Of a DNA stretch of 64,000 bases, positions 24,449 through 34,048 are shown in pieces (position 1 is the stretch's first letter; the number at the start of each line of letters is the position of its first letter). Source of the DNA: Cyanobacteria bacterium SZAS-4 (GTDB lineage Bacteria > Cyanobacteriota > Vampirovibrionia > Obscuribacterales > Obscuribacteraceae). Position numbers and translations under genes: made by a program. The stretch covers positions 1 to 64,000 of the forward strand of contig JAFEAT010000013.1 of assembly GCA_018266255.1 (NCBI GenBank), given 5' to 3'. Below the pieces are notes generated by a model. That model saw nothing but the letters and a program-made list of their open reading frames with translations, was not told the DNA's origin and ran no database searches.

Positions 24449-25990
24449 ATGACAAACTACTGGCGGAAAATTGGTATTCCTTACAGCGCTGCGACGGTGG
24501 CAGTAGCTGTGACGACTGCGCTCATTATGGTCGTGCACGCAGACCAGCACGCGTCCAATGTATCGATGCTATATCTTCTGATTGTCACGGTCGCTGCGCT
24601 ACTGCTTGGGCGCGGCGCTGCGATCTACTGCTCTATTCTGTCGTTTCTGGCTTTCGACTGGTTTTTTGTCGAGCCGCGGCACCAACTCACTGTTCAATCT
24701 TTCAGTGAATGGCTGGCGCTATGCATGTTCCTTTTGACGGCGATTATCATTGGGCAGCTGACGGCGCTTTTGCGAAAGCGCATGGAAGAAGCGCAGAAGA
24801 GCCGTAACGAAACCGCCGCTCTGGCCGAAGCAAGTTGGGCTGTCGCTTCGGACATCGATCGAGACAGTGTGTTGAAGAAACTGATGGAAACCATCACCAA
24901 GGTCTCCTCTGCTGAAGCTGTGTCGATGTGTTTGCACTCAGATATAGATGACGAATCCATATGGATTCACTCGAATTCGCCCGTCGACAGTAGCGAATTA
25001 TCGAAAGAAGCGATCACACATGCGATGGTACGCGGGCAATCAATCGGTTGGGATGACAGTCCGCATTGGAAAAAAGCGTTTGGTGACTTGAAGAAATCTG
25101 AACTGATTTATCTTCCTATTACCTTGAATAACGAAACCTTCGGTGTCATCTGCGTACGTCTCAAACCAGGCGCGATTCTTGAAGACAGCGAGAAAAACAT
25201 CGTCAACTCGGTGATCAATCACGCCGGTGTAGTTTTGCATCGCGACAAGCTTTTGCAAATTCAAACCCAAGCAAAAGCACTTTCAGAAGTGGATCGATTG
25301 AAGACGGCGCTACTGTCAATGGTGTCACACGACTTTCGCAGTCCACTCACTTCTATCAAAGCAAGCGTGGGCAGCATGCTGCAAGCGAATTCTACAATCG
25401 ACCTTGAAACGCAGACTCAACTTCTTCAAGGAGTCGATCAAGAAGCCGATAGACTGAACAAAATGGTTGGCAATATTTTGGATTTGTCGCGCCTGGAAGC
25501 AGATGCCTGGACACCGAAAAAAGAACTTACCACTGTCACAGAGCTGGTTGGATCAGTACTAGACTCTTTCGGTGAAAATGAGAACAAAAGGATCAAGCTA
25601 GACATTGCAGATAGAAATAAAGAGTATTCTCTCGACCTGGTGCAAATGACTCAGGTTCTGCGCAACTTAATTGAAAACGCCTTGAAGTATTCGAAAGACG
25701 AAATCACAGTCAAATTTTATAACGGTGGAAATATGATGAACATCGATGTTATCGATCAAGGTCCAGGACTTCCGCGCGGAGAAGAAGCAGAAATTTTCAA
25801 ACCCTTTCATCGCTCTCGATCTCTGCAAGAGTCTTCAACTCCTGGAATGGGAGTGGGATTGGCCGTATGCAAGGGTCTTATAGAAGCGCACAAAGGCACT
25901 ATAACTGCCTCGAATCAAAGTGGTGGAAGTGGTGGAGCAATTTTTCACATCAGTCTGCCACAAGACAATGGAGATAAAAAAGAACAATGA
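24449..25990 (+). CDS. KdpD C-half-like sensor histidine kinase
   Basis: The 513-aa protein has four N-terminal membrane helices of the DUF4118 type (LLIVTVAALLLGRGAAIYCS; WFFVEPRHQLTV; FLLTAIIIGQLTALL). A GAF-like domain (about 115-275) follows, then HisKA (MVSHDFRSPLTSIKAS, His about 292) and HATPase (NLIENALKYS, DQGPGLP, GMGVGLAVCKGL). The layout equals the C-terminal half of KdpD, but the KdpD sensor and USP domains are missing; they are encoded separately at 34049. It overlaps kdpE by ATGA, so the two form a cognate pair that should control kdpFABC. Confidence 0.9.
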   Translation: MTNYWRKIGIPYSAATVAVAVTTALIMVVHADQHASNVSMLYLLIVTVAALLLGRGAAIYCSILSFLAFDWFFVEPRHQLTVQSFSEWLALCMFLLTAIIIGQLTALLRKRMEEAQKSRNETAALAEASWAVASDIDRDSVLKKLMETITKVSSAEAVSMCLHSDIDDESIWIHSNSPVDSSELSKEAITHAMVRGQSIGWDDSPHWKKAFGDLKKSELIYLPITLNNETFGVICVRLKPGAILEDSEKNIVNSVINHAGVVLHRDKLLQIQTQAKALSEVDRLKTALLSMVSHDFRSPLTSIKASVGSMLQANSTIDLETQTQLLQGVDQEADRLNKMVGNILDLSRLEADAWTPKKELTTVTELVGSVLDSFGENENKRIKLDIADRNKEYSLDLVQMTQVLRNLIENALKYSKDEITVKFYNGGNMMNIDVIDQGPGLPRGEEAEIFKPFHRSRSLQESSTPGMGVGLAVCKGLIEAHKGTITASNQSGGSGGAIFHISLPQDNGDKKEQ

Positions 25991-26706
25991 AGATTCTAGT
26001 AATCGACGACGAACCACAAATTCGTCGGGCCTTGCGAGTTGGACTTGAGCAAAATAACTATCAAGTTTTTCTCGCGGCATCAGGTGAGGAAGGGTTAGAT
26101 CTGGCAGCATCACGGATGCCTGATTTGATCATTCTAGATCTGGCGATGCCAGGCAAAAGCGGATTCGATGTTTGCAAAGAATTGCGCGAGTGGACAAAAA
26201 CTCCTGTCATAGTTCTATCAGTTCGCGATCGAGAAGAGGATAAAATCAAGGCTCTAGACATGGGGGCGGACGATTATCTGACCAAGCCTTTTGGAATTGG
26301 CGAGTTGCTTGCTCGCGCGAGAGCAGTGATGCGCAGGCAGGCTCCAGATGATGAACAAGAGCAATCGACGTTTACGTGCGCAAACCTAAAAGTGGACTTT
26401 GCCCACCGTCGTGTCTATTTGTCAAACGAAGAAATCCATTTGACGCCCAAAGAATATGACCTGCTGCGATACATGACGACGAACGCAGATCGCGTTTTGA
26501 CTCATCGCCAATTGCTCTCGAAAGTTTGGGGTCCAGAGTACGAAAATGATTCGCACACACTACGCGTGCACATAGCCAATCTGCGAAACAAAATCGAAGA
26601 GCACCCTGAGCGCCCGTACTTTATCCACACGGAAACGAGAGTTGGATATAGGTTCAGAACGGACCAGGTAGAGAATCACAAAGAGACAGAACCGATCGGT
26701 ACTTGA
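25987..26706 (+). CDS. kdpE: KdpE-like OmpR-family response regulator
   Basis: The 239-aa protein has a receiver domain (IDDEPQIRRAL; Asp about 52 in LIILDLAMPGKSG; Lys in DDYLTKPFG) and a winged-helix OmpR DNA-binding domain (HLTPKEYDLLRYMTTNADRV; HTLRVHIANLRNKIE; TRVGYRF). It is translationally coupled to the upstream kinase. In known Kdp systems KdpE activates kdpFABC at low potassium. Here that operon begins 2.5 kb downstream, beyond two unrelated genes. Confidence 0.92.
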   Translation: MKILVIDDEPQIRRALRVGLEQNNYQVFLAASGEEGLDLAASRMPDLIILDLAMPGKSGFDVCKELREWTKTPVIVLSVRDREEDKIKALDMGADDYLTKPFGIGELLARARAVMRRQAPDDEQEQSTFTCANLKVDFAHRRVYLSNEEIHLTPKEYDLLRYMTTNADRVLTHRQLLSKVWGPEYENDSHTLRVHIANLRNKIEEHPERPYFIHTETRVGYRFRTDQVENHKETEPIGT

Positions 26707-26755
26707 GTGTTAAGGAACGCTTGTCGTCCGGTTTCAGAACGTGAAAGCTTTCCAG

Positions 26756-27913
26756 TTACGGAACGCCCAAGCTTTCCAATGTTTGCGCAGTCAAGTTTGC
26801 GGCCGCATCTGGTTGAAAATAGATCCTTTTGCTTGCAATAGATCGCGGTGTATCAATGTTTTTCGATGTTGGTACTGGTCGGAGTTCTGTAGCGACAAGC
26901 TGCTTCTCACCTTGCACGACCATCGAAAGCTCAAGCAACATTCGCTTCATTTTCATGACTTCAGCACTGAGCTGCTCGATCATTACAAGCCTGGTGTTCA
27001 ATGTTGCAATCGATAATCCCTTTTTTTGAGCAACGCTGGCAGTAATAACTCCGAGCTGCGCTTTAGAATCTCTGTTTGTAAAATTGGGGATATTAGCGTC
27101 GGAGATCCATCGGTCAACCATCTGATCTTTTCTCGTCTTTCCAGAAGAACTTCCTGGCGGCACCTCATTGAGATAGAGCCAGACTGACGATGGATATTCG
27201 ATTTCAGGCGAAGTTGGATAGTTGAACAACTTAGCCAGCATGTTAGGCTCAACTTCGGAAGTTTTCTTCTTGCCGTTTACTGCTTTCAGCGTATACAAAG
27301 ACGCAAATGACGGAATGATACCGGCTAAAATCCCGGTGATACCAGACGAGACTGCGTACACTCCTTTAGTATGAGTGGGAATAGCCAGCCCCTCGCAGAC
27401 AGCCCACAGTGCGCCATTGCTAATGAAGCTTACGGCATTCACTTTTGCAAGAGTCTTGTCTCGGTCGCTTGCAAAAGTTGAAAGAATTTCGTTGTAAACA
27501 TTTTGCTCCGCTTTCATCTCAGCCATGACAAAGTCAATTTCAAAATTGGTTCTAGCGATAATTTGCATCGCTTGCTCTTTCGATTCCAGCATGTCGAGGC
27601 GTGCTTCTGAGCGCTCAGGCGACGGTGCGAGTGAATCTATCTTCTGCCGCAACGATTGAATTCGTTCAAGCACAGGTGTGAGATGAATATTGCCAGCCAG
27701 TTGCACGCTGTTTGCTGACACACTGCTGCTGCTCAGATTGATGCCGGTGCGAAGAATTTGTTTTGGAAAAGCGTTTGTATTGGCGCCCGCTTCACTAGGG
27801 TTGGCGACCGACGCCAGCTCATTAGTAGTATTGGCATTAGCGCTGGCAATGCATGGACACGCGTGCGATAACATTGCCGCGATGGCTAACGTACTCAAAA
27901 GCTTGCTTTTCAT
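26756..27913 (-). CDS. exported protein of unknown family, paralogue A
   Basis: The 385-aa protein has a signal peptide (KLLSTLAIAAMLSHACPCIASA), an FPKQILRTGINLSS segment, and a helical middle region. A hydrophobic Gly-containing stretch lies near 180-215 (GITGILAGIIPSFASLYTL), followed by a C-terminal helix LSAEVMKMKRMLLELSMVV. It is a clear paralogue of the divergent gene at 28193: both have QILRTG, AEQNxYNEIL, ICEGL-like VCEGL and KMKRMLLELSMVV. The extra 35-residue tail is unique to this copy. I recognise no family. It sits within the potassium module, between kdpE and kdpF. Confidence 0.7.
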   Translation of the reverse strand: MKSKLLSTLAIAAMLSHACPCIASANANTTNELASVANPSEAGANTNAFPKQILRTGINLSSSSVSANSVQLAGNIHLTPVLERIQSLRQKIDSLAPSPERSEARLDMLESKEQAMQIIARTNFEIDFVMAEMKAEQNVYNEILSTFASDRDKTLAKVNAVSFISNGALWAVCEGLAIPTHTKGVYAVSSGITGILAGIIPSFASLYTLKAVNGKKKTSEVEPNMLAKLFNYPTSPEIEYPSSVWLYLNEVPPGSSSGKTRKDQMVDRWISDANIPNFTNRDSKAQLGVITASVAQKKGLSIATLNTRLVMIEQLSAEVMKMKRMLLELSMVVQGEKQLVATELRPVPTSKNIDTPRSIASKRIYFQPDAAANLTAQTLESLGVP

Positions 27914-28192
27914 TGGGACCTCAAAATATTCCGCATCCAGTCGTTTTTAACAAACCACATCAGTGTAGGACGGTCGACATCAAGATGGCATCAAGAATAA
28001 TCCAGGCGGAACCAAAAGCACCAAATGTAGTATCACGCCAGGCGTACAAACACTTCGTGACAACCGAGTACAAGCGCGCGCCAATCTGTATCAGAGGGGA
28101 ATTTCTATTCTAAATATTATCTTTGAAGAATGGCTGCCCTAGTATTATTAAGACACTGCTCGGTTGGTCATTTCACATACTCAGGAGCCTCA

Positions 28193-29173
28193 ATGAGTTC
28201 TCGGCGTCACCCAGCTCTAACCACACTCGCGCTTCTTTACATCCTCACTTTAAACGTTTGTGCCTTTGCAGCCGCGCCAAATTCGCAAGAATATCCAACG
28301 CAGATTTTGCGGACGGGTGTGGATCTAAACACAACGGATATTTCGCCTAATTCCAGGCAACTCGCCGACATTCTCAAACTCACACCTTTGCTGGAGCGAA
28401 ATCAAACTCTTCGCAAAAAAATCGACCCTACAAACTTCGATCCAACACTCGAAAATCTAGCGATGGGGCAGCAGCTAATTGCTTGTGTAAGCGAGTCTAC
28501 TCAAATCATTCAAGAGGCCAATCTGGCCGTTGATTTCGTTTTAGCTGAACTGCAAGCGGAACAAAATATCTACAACGAAATTTTGACTACCTATATCAAC
28601 GATAGAGATAAAACGACCTTAAGAACAAACGCCATCAGTTACATTTTGAATGGTGCATTGTGGTCAGTTTGCGAGGGGCTCAGCATTCCAACATATTCTG
28701 ATGCAAAACTCTCAATTCCTTCTGGCATAACTGGAATCATGGCCGGCATCGTTCCATCGATCGCTTCAATTTATGCACTTAAGCAATTGAGTGGTAAGAA
28801 GCAAATTTCGGAAAAAGATCCAAATATGCTGGCAAAAATTTTCGACTATCCTGTCACCCCAGAAATCGATTATCCGAAGTGCGTGTGGGATTTCTTGAAC
28901 ACAGCGCAAGTTGGTGAACCACCAACTAAGACCAGGCGCGCTTTATTGATCGAACGATGGATCGTTGACAAAAACATTCCTGGATTTACGGAATCAACCG
29001 CAACCAAGCAACTGGATGTGATCACAGCCAGTGTCCCAAGAAAAAAAGCTCTCGACATTTCAGCCTTGAACACGAGGCTGGCGATGCTTCAACAACTTGG
29101 AGCAGAAATTCTCAAGATGAAGCGAATGCTGCTTGAACTTTCGATGGTCGTTCACGGCGAAAAAAATATATAA
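28193..29173 (+). CDS. exported protein of unknown family, paralogue B
   Basis: About 326 aa from ATG 28193, which has AGGAG 6 nt upstream (the frame is open to 28130). A signal peptide (ALTTLALLYILTLNVCAFA) is followed by YPTQILRTGVDLN. The helical middle is FVLAELQAEQNIYNEIL, then the hydrophobic GITGIMAGIVPSIASIYAL and the final KMKRMLLELSMVVHGEK. It is divergent from paralogue A with a shared 280-bp region between them. It ends 59 bp before the kdp leader ORF, so it could share regulation with kdp. Function unknown. Confidence 0.7.
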   Translation: MSSRRHPALTTLALLYILTLNVCAFAAAPNSQEYPTQILRTGVDLNTTDISPNSRQLADILKLTPLLERNQTLRKKIDPTNFDPTLENLAMGQQLIACVSESTQIIQEANLAVDFVLAELQAEQNIYNEILTTYINDRDKTTLRTNAISYILNGALWSVCEGLSIPTYSDAKLSIPSGITGIMAGIVPSIASIYALKQLSGKKQISEKDPNMLAKIFDYPVTPEIDYPKCVWDFLNTAQVGEPPTKTRRALLIERWIVDKNIPGFTESTATKQLDVITASVPRKKALDISALNTRLAMLQQLGAEILKMKRMLLELSMVVHGEKNI

Positions 29174-29194
29174 AGTCTTGACCCTTTCTTGATA

Positions 29195-29219
29195 CCCACA
29201 GCGGTACATTTACTGTGGG
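29195..29219 (+). promoter_or_regulatory. hairpin overlapping the ribosome site of the kdp leader ORF
   Basis: CCCACAG (29195-29201) and CTGTGGG (29213-29219) are exact inverted repeats. The second arm includes the GGGAG that would serve as Shine-Dalgarno sequence for the small ORF at 29233. It is either an operator for KdpE or a translation-controlling hairpin. Confidence 0.4.
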
Positions 29220-29232
29220 AGCAAAAAGACAC

Positions 29233-29313
29233 ATGGATTTTCTATACATAGGCGTTGCCATTTTATTTTTTGCGCTCAGCGCCGCTTATGTCACGGGCTG
29301 CGATCGATTGTGA
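29233..29313 (+). CDS. 26-aa membrane peptide upstream of kdpF
   Basis: This tiny ORF encodes a peptide starting MDFLYIGVAILFFALSAAYV and ending in a short Cys/Asp/Arg tail (TGCDRL). It is a single membrane helix. Similar tiny peptides with a C-terminal C-(D/E)-R-L ending precede kdpF in other bacteria, as I recall, so it is probably real. GGGAG lies 12 nt upstream. Confidence 0.6.
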   Translation: MDFLYIGVAILFFALSAAYVTGCDRL

Positions 29314-29332
29314 TCGCTTGCAAGGCAAAATA

Positions 29333-29422
29333 ATGGACTTCGACAACATACTGGCCGGCACAGCATCCGTAGGGCTGCTAGTGTATCTGTTCTTCGCCCT
29401 ACTGTATCCAGAGAGAGTTTAG
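29333..29422 (+). CDS. kdpF: KdpF small subunit of the potassium ATPase
   Basis: The 29-aa single-helix peptide contains GLLVYLFFALLYPERV, the typical KdpF ending (YLxxALLxPERF). KdpF stabilises the KdpFABC complex in the membrane. It starts at ATG 29333 and ends 2 bp before the kdpA ATG. Confidence 0.85.
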   Translation: MDFDNILAGTASVGLLVYLFFALLYPERV

Positions 29423-29424
29423 AG

Positions 29425-31215
29425 ATGACCGGCATTGGTTGGTTGCAAATTTTACTGTTCGTGGTGGCCCTCGTTGCGATAACCAAACCGCTCGGCACTT
29501 ACATGAAGCGCGTCATGGAAGGAGAATCGACACCGCTCGATGCAATTCTAAAACCGCTTGAAACAGTGCTCTATAGAGCAGGCGGCATAGACGAGAAAGC
29601 AGACATGCCGTGGACTCAGTATGCGTTCTGCATGCTTGCGTTCTCGGTGGTCACGTTGCTCTTTTCGTATGGTCTTCTGAGATTGCAAGGTGTGCTTCCC
29701 TTCAATCCGATGGGATTTTCGACAGCGCAAGCACCAGGTTACGGAACAGCAATCACTCCAGACCTGGCATTCAACACGGCAGTTTCATTTACCTCTAATA
29801 CAAATTGGCAAGCATACAGCGGCGAGAGTACCATGTCGTATCTCTCTCAAATGTTGGCGTTGGCTTTCCACAACTGGGTGTCGGCCGCAGCAGGAATCTC
29901 TGTAGCTGTTGCGATGATTCGAGGCTTCTCGCGATATTCAGCCGCAGGTATCGGAAATTTTTGGAAAGACCTGGTCCGGTCGACTCTCTACATTTTATTG
30001 CCACTCAGTCTTGTTGCAGCACTCTTTATGGTGTCACAAGGAGTGGTTCAAAATCTGAGCCCATACGTTCAAGCGACAACAATAGAAGGTGCTCAGCAAA
30101 CAATTCCACAAGGACCGATCGCCTCACAAGAATGTATCAAGATGCTGGGCACTAATGGCGGTGGCTTCTTAAATGCGAACAGCGCTCATCCTTTCGAGAA
30201 TCCGACTCCACTGTGCAATTTTGTGCAGATGCTCCTCATCTTCATAATCCCAGCCGGACTGGCGTATACCTTCGGATTGATGGTCAACGACACACGCCAG
30301 GGGTGGGCGCTTTTCACGGCCATGACCATACTCTTCATGGCTGGAGTTATTGCGTGCTACGGATTTGAGGCAGCAGGAAATCCCAACATAGCAGCTTTGA
30401 AAGTTGATACTTCCACGAGTCATCTAGGCGACCTTGGTGGCAATCAAGAAGGAAAAGAATTGCGCTTCGGCTTGGCAAATTCCGCGCTCTTTGCTGTCAT
30501 TACAACCGATGCAAGTTGCGGTGCAGTTAACGCAATGCACGACAGCTTCACTCCGCTCGGTGGGCTCGTACCACTTCTGAACATACAATTGGGAGAACTA
30601 ATTTTCGGCGGCGTTGGAGCTGGTCTTTACGGGATACTGATCTTCGCCATTCTCACAGTCTTCATCGCCGGTCTGATGGTAGGCAGAACACCGGAATATG
30701 TTGGCAAAAAGATTGAGAAAAAAGAAGTAAAAATGGCAATGCTGTTCGTGCTTGTTGCGGCCTTCTCAGTTCTAGGATTCACCGCACTCGGTGCTGTGTT
30801 GAATTTGCCTGCAGGAAGCCTTTGGAACACTGCCGGCGCGACCTACAACAATGTGAACAACAACGGCGCTCACGGCTTCTCCGAAATTTTTTATGCATTC
30901 ACATCAGCGACAGGCAACAATGGATCGGCATTCGCTGGCATCACGGTAAACACCCCCTTCTACAATTTGACTCTTGGACTGGCTATGCTCATGGGTCGTT
31001 TTTTCATGCAAATTCCAGTGTTGGCAATCGCCGGCTCGCTCAGCACTAAAAAGTATATTCATACGACAAGTGGAACTTTTCCAACCGATGGCATCGTTTT
31101 TATAGTGCTCTTGATCAGCGTCATCATTATCGTGGGCGCGTTGACATTCTTCCCAGGACTGACCTTGGGTCCCATCGTCGAGCACTTCTTGATGCACGCC
31201 GGCAGACTCTATTAA
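29425..31215 (+). CDS. kdpA: KdpA potassium-binding subunit
   Basis: The 596-aa membrane protein carries all four pore motifs of KdpA: SFTSNTNWQAYSGE, LGTNGGGFLNANSAHP, TDASCGAVNAMHDSF and SATGNNGSAFAG. It forms the potassium-selective channel of the high-affinity P-type ATPase and passes K+ to KdpB. The length is normal for the family. It is tightly packed between kdpF and kdpB (17 bp). Confidence 0.97.
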   Translation: MTGIGWLQILLFVVALVAITKPLGTYMKRVMEGESTPLDAILKPLETVLYRAGGIDEKADMPWTQYAFCMLAFSVVTLLFSYGLLRLQGVLPFNPMGFSTAQAPGYGTAITPDLAFNTAVSFTSNTNWQAYSGESTMSYLSQMLALAFHNWVSAAAGISVAVAMIRGFSRYSAAGIGNFWKDLVRSTLYILLPLSLVAALFMVSQGVVQNLSPYVQATTIEGAQQTIPQGPIASQECIKMLGTNGGGFLNANSAHPFENPTPLCNFVQMLLIFIIPAGLAYTFGLMVNDTRQGWALFTAMTILFMAGVIACYGFEAAGNPNIAALKVDTSTSHLGDLGGNQEGKELRFGLANSALFAVITTDASCGAVNAMHDSFTPLGGLVPLLNIQLGELIFGGVGAGLYGILIFAILTVFIAGLMVGRTPEYVGKKIEKKEVKMAMLFVLVAAFSVLGFTALGAVLNLPAGSLWNTAGATYNNVNNNGAHGFSEIFYAFTSATGNNGSAFAGITVNTPFYNLTLGLAMLMGRFFMQIPVLAIAGSLSTKKYIHTTSGTFPTDGIVFIVLLISVIIIVGALTFFPGLTLGPIVEHFLMHAGRLY

Positions 31216-31232
31216 CCGCGTGGAGATAAAAA

Positions 31233-33347
31233 TTGGAACCTGAAATTGCTACGACAAAAAAGAAGTCGCGACCGCTATTCGATCCGCAAATTGTTCGCAG
31301 AGCGCTGAAAGATTCGTTTATCAAAATGAATCCGGCAAAGCTTGCAAAGAATCCAGTTATGTTTGTCGTCGGCGTCGGCTGTCTTTTGACTACATTTCTA
31401 TGGATTCGAAATTTGGTCTCAGGCACATGCACACCTCAGACGCTCTTATTCCAGGGACAAATTACTCTTTGGCTCTGGTTCACAGTTCTGTTTTCGAATT
31501 TTGCAGAAGCGATGGCAGAGGGTCGAGGCAAGGCACAAGCCGAAACGTTGCGACGCGGAAGAAAAGAAGCCATGGCGCGCCGACTACTCGATGGCGACAG
31601 CGAAGAGATGGTGGCAGCAACAGCGCTAAAGAAGAATGACATAGTATTGGTCAAAGCGGGAGAAATTATTCCCAGCGACGGTGAAGTGATTGAAGGAATT
31701 GCAACAGTAAATGAAAGCGCAATTACCGGAGAGTCAGCCCCTGTCATCAGAGAAAGCGGAGGCGACCGAAGTGCAGTTACTGGCGGCACCACGGTATTGT
31801 CTGATTGGCTGAAAATCAGAATCTCAGTCGATCCAGGTGAAACTTTTATGGATCGAATGATCGCATTGGTTGAAGGCGCACAACGACAAAAAACGCCTAA
31901 CGAGATCGCGTTGGATATTCTGTTAGCTGGTCTGACGATCGTCTTTGTGATCGCAGTGGCTACCTTATTACCGTTTGCAACCTACGCGGTGAGAGCAGGT
32001 GGATCGGGTCAGGTGCCAGACATTTTTTCACTGGTCTCCCTTCTCGTTTGCCTGATTCCAACAACCATTGGTGGGCTCCTCTCGGCTATTGGAATCGCGG
32101 GAATGGACCGCGTTTTGCAACATAACGTGCTGGCGATGAGCGGCAAGGCAGTAGAAGCGGCGGGAGACGTCGATACCTTGCTTTTGGATAAGACAGGCAC
32201 AATCACTTTAGGAAATAGACAAGCAGTTGAATTCATCGCAGCACCAAACGTATCAGCGCAAGAGCTCGCCGATGCAGCCCAAATGTCTTCGCTATCAGAT
32301 GAAACGCCAGAAGGGAGATCCATTGTTGTCCTGGCAAAAGGCTATGGATTGAGAGAGCGAGCCCTATCAAATCAAGATGCGGAATTTATTCCGTTCTCGG
32401 CGAACACCCGCATGAGTGGCGTTAATCTCAACGGTACGCAAATCAGAAAAGGCGCTGCTGATGCGGTTTATAAATATGTCAGAGAAACTGGACTGACGGT
32501 GCCTGTGGAAGTTGAAAAGGAAGTGACCCGGATTGCTCAGGCAGGCGGCACACCACTTGCAGTGGCAGATAATAAACGCGGTGCACTTGGTGTCATTTAT
32601 TTGAAAGACGTTGTTAAGGGAGGAATGAAGGAGCGGTTTTTGCAACTGCATGCGATGGGAATCCGCACAATCATGATCACGGGCGATAATCCGCTGACCG
32701 CTGCTGCCATCGCAACCGAGGCTGGCGTGGATGACTTCTTAGCAGAGGCAACCCCCGAATTGAAGATGCAACTGATTCAAAAAGAACAAGCTGGTGGCAG
32801 ATTGGTTGCTATGACGGGTGATGGCACAAATGATGCACCAGCCCTTGCGGCTGCAGATGTCGGAGTGGCGATGAACTCTGGTACGCAGGCAGCCAAAGAA
32901 GCCGGCAATATGATCGACCTCGATTCGAATCCGACCAAGCTAATCGAAGTCGTCGAAATAGGCAAGCAGCTTCTAATGACGCGCGGAGCGCTGACAACTT
33001 TCTCGATCGCCAACGACGTAGCCAAATATTTCGCTATTCTTCCTGCTGTATTCGGTTCGATGTACGCTGCGTCAGCGGCGGCGCACGGTCCGCTCTGGGC
33101 GCTCAACATCATGCGACTCCACTCGCCAGAATCTGCAATTCTTAGCGCCGTGATTTTCAATGCACTAATTATCGTCTGCTTGATTCCGCTGGCATTGCGC
33201 GGTGTTCCGTACAAACCGATGACCGGGGCAGCACTGCTGCAAAGAAACTTTCTGGTTTATGGTTTGGGCGGAATCATCATTCCATTTCCCGGAATCTGGC
33301 TAATCGACAATCTCATCGTCGTTCTTCATCTTGCACCAATGAGCTAA
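31233..33347 (+). CDS. kdpB: KdpB ATPase subunit
   Basis: The 704-aa P-type ATPase has an actuator motif ITGESAPV, the phosphorylation motif [14 protein letters not shown], and the hinge motif [16 protein letters not shown]. Membrane helices and the SGNATA-type N-terminus fit KdpB. A TTG start with GGAG upstream is used. It hydrolyses ATP to drive potassium uptake. Full length, no defect seen. Confidence 0.97.
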   Translation: MEPEIATTKKKSRPLFDPQIVRRALKDSFIKMNPAKLAKNPVMFVVGVGCLLTTFLWIRNLVSGTCTPQTLLFQGQITLWLWFTVLFSNFAEAMAEGRGKAQAETLRRGRKEAMARRLLDGDSEEMVAATALKKNDIVLVKAGEIIPSDGEVIEGIATVNESAITGESAPVIRESGGDRSAVTGGTTVLSDWLKIRISVDPGETFMDRMIALVEGAQRQKTPNEIALDILLAGLTIVFVIAVATLLPFATYAVRAGGSGQVPDIFSLVSLLVCLIPTTIGGLLSAIGIAGMDRVLQHNVLAMSGKAVEAAGDVDTLLLDKTGTITLGNRQAVEFIAAPNVSAQELADAAQMSSLSDETPEGRSIVVLAKGYGLRERALSNQDAEFIPFSANTRMSGVNLNGTQIRKGAADAVYKYVRETGLTVPVEVEKEVTRIAQAGGTPLAVADNKRGALGVIYLKDVVKGGMKERFLQLHAMGIRTIMITGDNPLTAAAIATEAGVDDFLAEATPELKMQLIQKEQAGGRLVAMTGDGTNDAPALAAADVGVAMNSGTQAAKEAGNMIDLDSNPTKLIEVVEIGKQLLMTRGALTTFSIANDVAKYFAILPAVFGSMYAASAAAHGPLWALNIMRLHSPESAILSAVIFNALIIVCLIPLALRGVPYKPMTGAALLQRNFLVYGLGGIIIPFPGIWLIDNLIVVLHLAPMS

Positions 33348-33351
33348 ATCT

Positions 33352-33969
33352 ATGTTGAAAGAATTGATACCAGCAATACGCATCACCCTCGTTCTTGCCC
33401 TTTTGACTGGCCTGGCATTTCCACTGCTAATCACAGTCATTTCGCAAGTGATATTTCCCGACCAGGCAAACGGGTCACTGTTGCGAAAAGACGGTAAAGT
33501 CATCGGTTCCAGGCTGATCGCACAACGATTCGAATCTCCGAAATATTTCCATCCCCGCCCTTCCGCGGCGGGGTCTGGATATGCAGGAGAGGCTTCTGGC
33601 GGTACTAATCTCGGACCAACTTCATCGAAGTTGATTATGGGCATTGCCGACGATCCTGCTACAAAAGCAGATGAATCATTTGCAGGCATAAAACAGCTGG
33701 CTGAGGCGTACAGAAAAGACAACCAACTCGCAGTCGATGCTCCCATCCCTGTTGACGCAGTAACACGGTCGGGGTCTGGATTAGACCCTGACATATCCGA
33801 AGACAACGCCATGCTACAAGCACCACGAATTGCCAAGGCGAGAGGAATGAGTGCCCAAACAGTTACGGAGATTATTCGCAAATACAAGACCGAGCGCGAT
33901 TTAGGAATTCTAGGCGAGCCCAGACTAAATGTACTTACCATCAACATGGCCCTGGACAATGGGAAATAA
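33352..33969 (+). CDS. kdpC: KdpC subunit
   Basis: The 205-aa protein has one N-terminal membrane helix (ITLVLALLTGLAFPLLITV), an LIAQRFESPKYFHPRPSAA motif, a GGTNLGPTS motif, and DPDISEDNAMLQAPRIAKARG, all KdpC hallmarks. KdpC assists ATP binding in the KdpFABC complex. It starts 4 bp after kdpB. Confidence 0.96.
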   Translation: MLKELIPAIRITLVLALLTGLAFPLLITVISQVIFPDQANGSLLRKDGKVIGSRLIAQRFESPKYFHPRPSAAGSGYAGEASGGTNLGPTSSKLIMGIADDPATKADESFAGIKQLAEAYRKDNQLAVDAPIPVDAVTRSGSGLDPDISEDNAMLQAPRIAKARGMSAQTVTEIIRKYKTERDLGILGEPRLNVLTINMALDNGK

Positions 33970-34048
33970 GCGATTCAGCGCTGAAGATCAATTCTGCCCT
34001 TAAAGTCGAATCAGCGCGTTACAAGCGAGCCAGCGCAATTGAGAGCAT

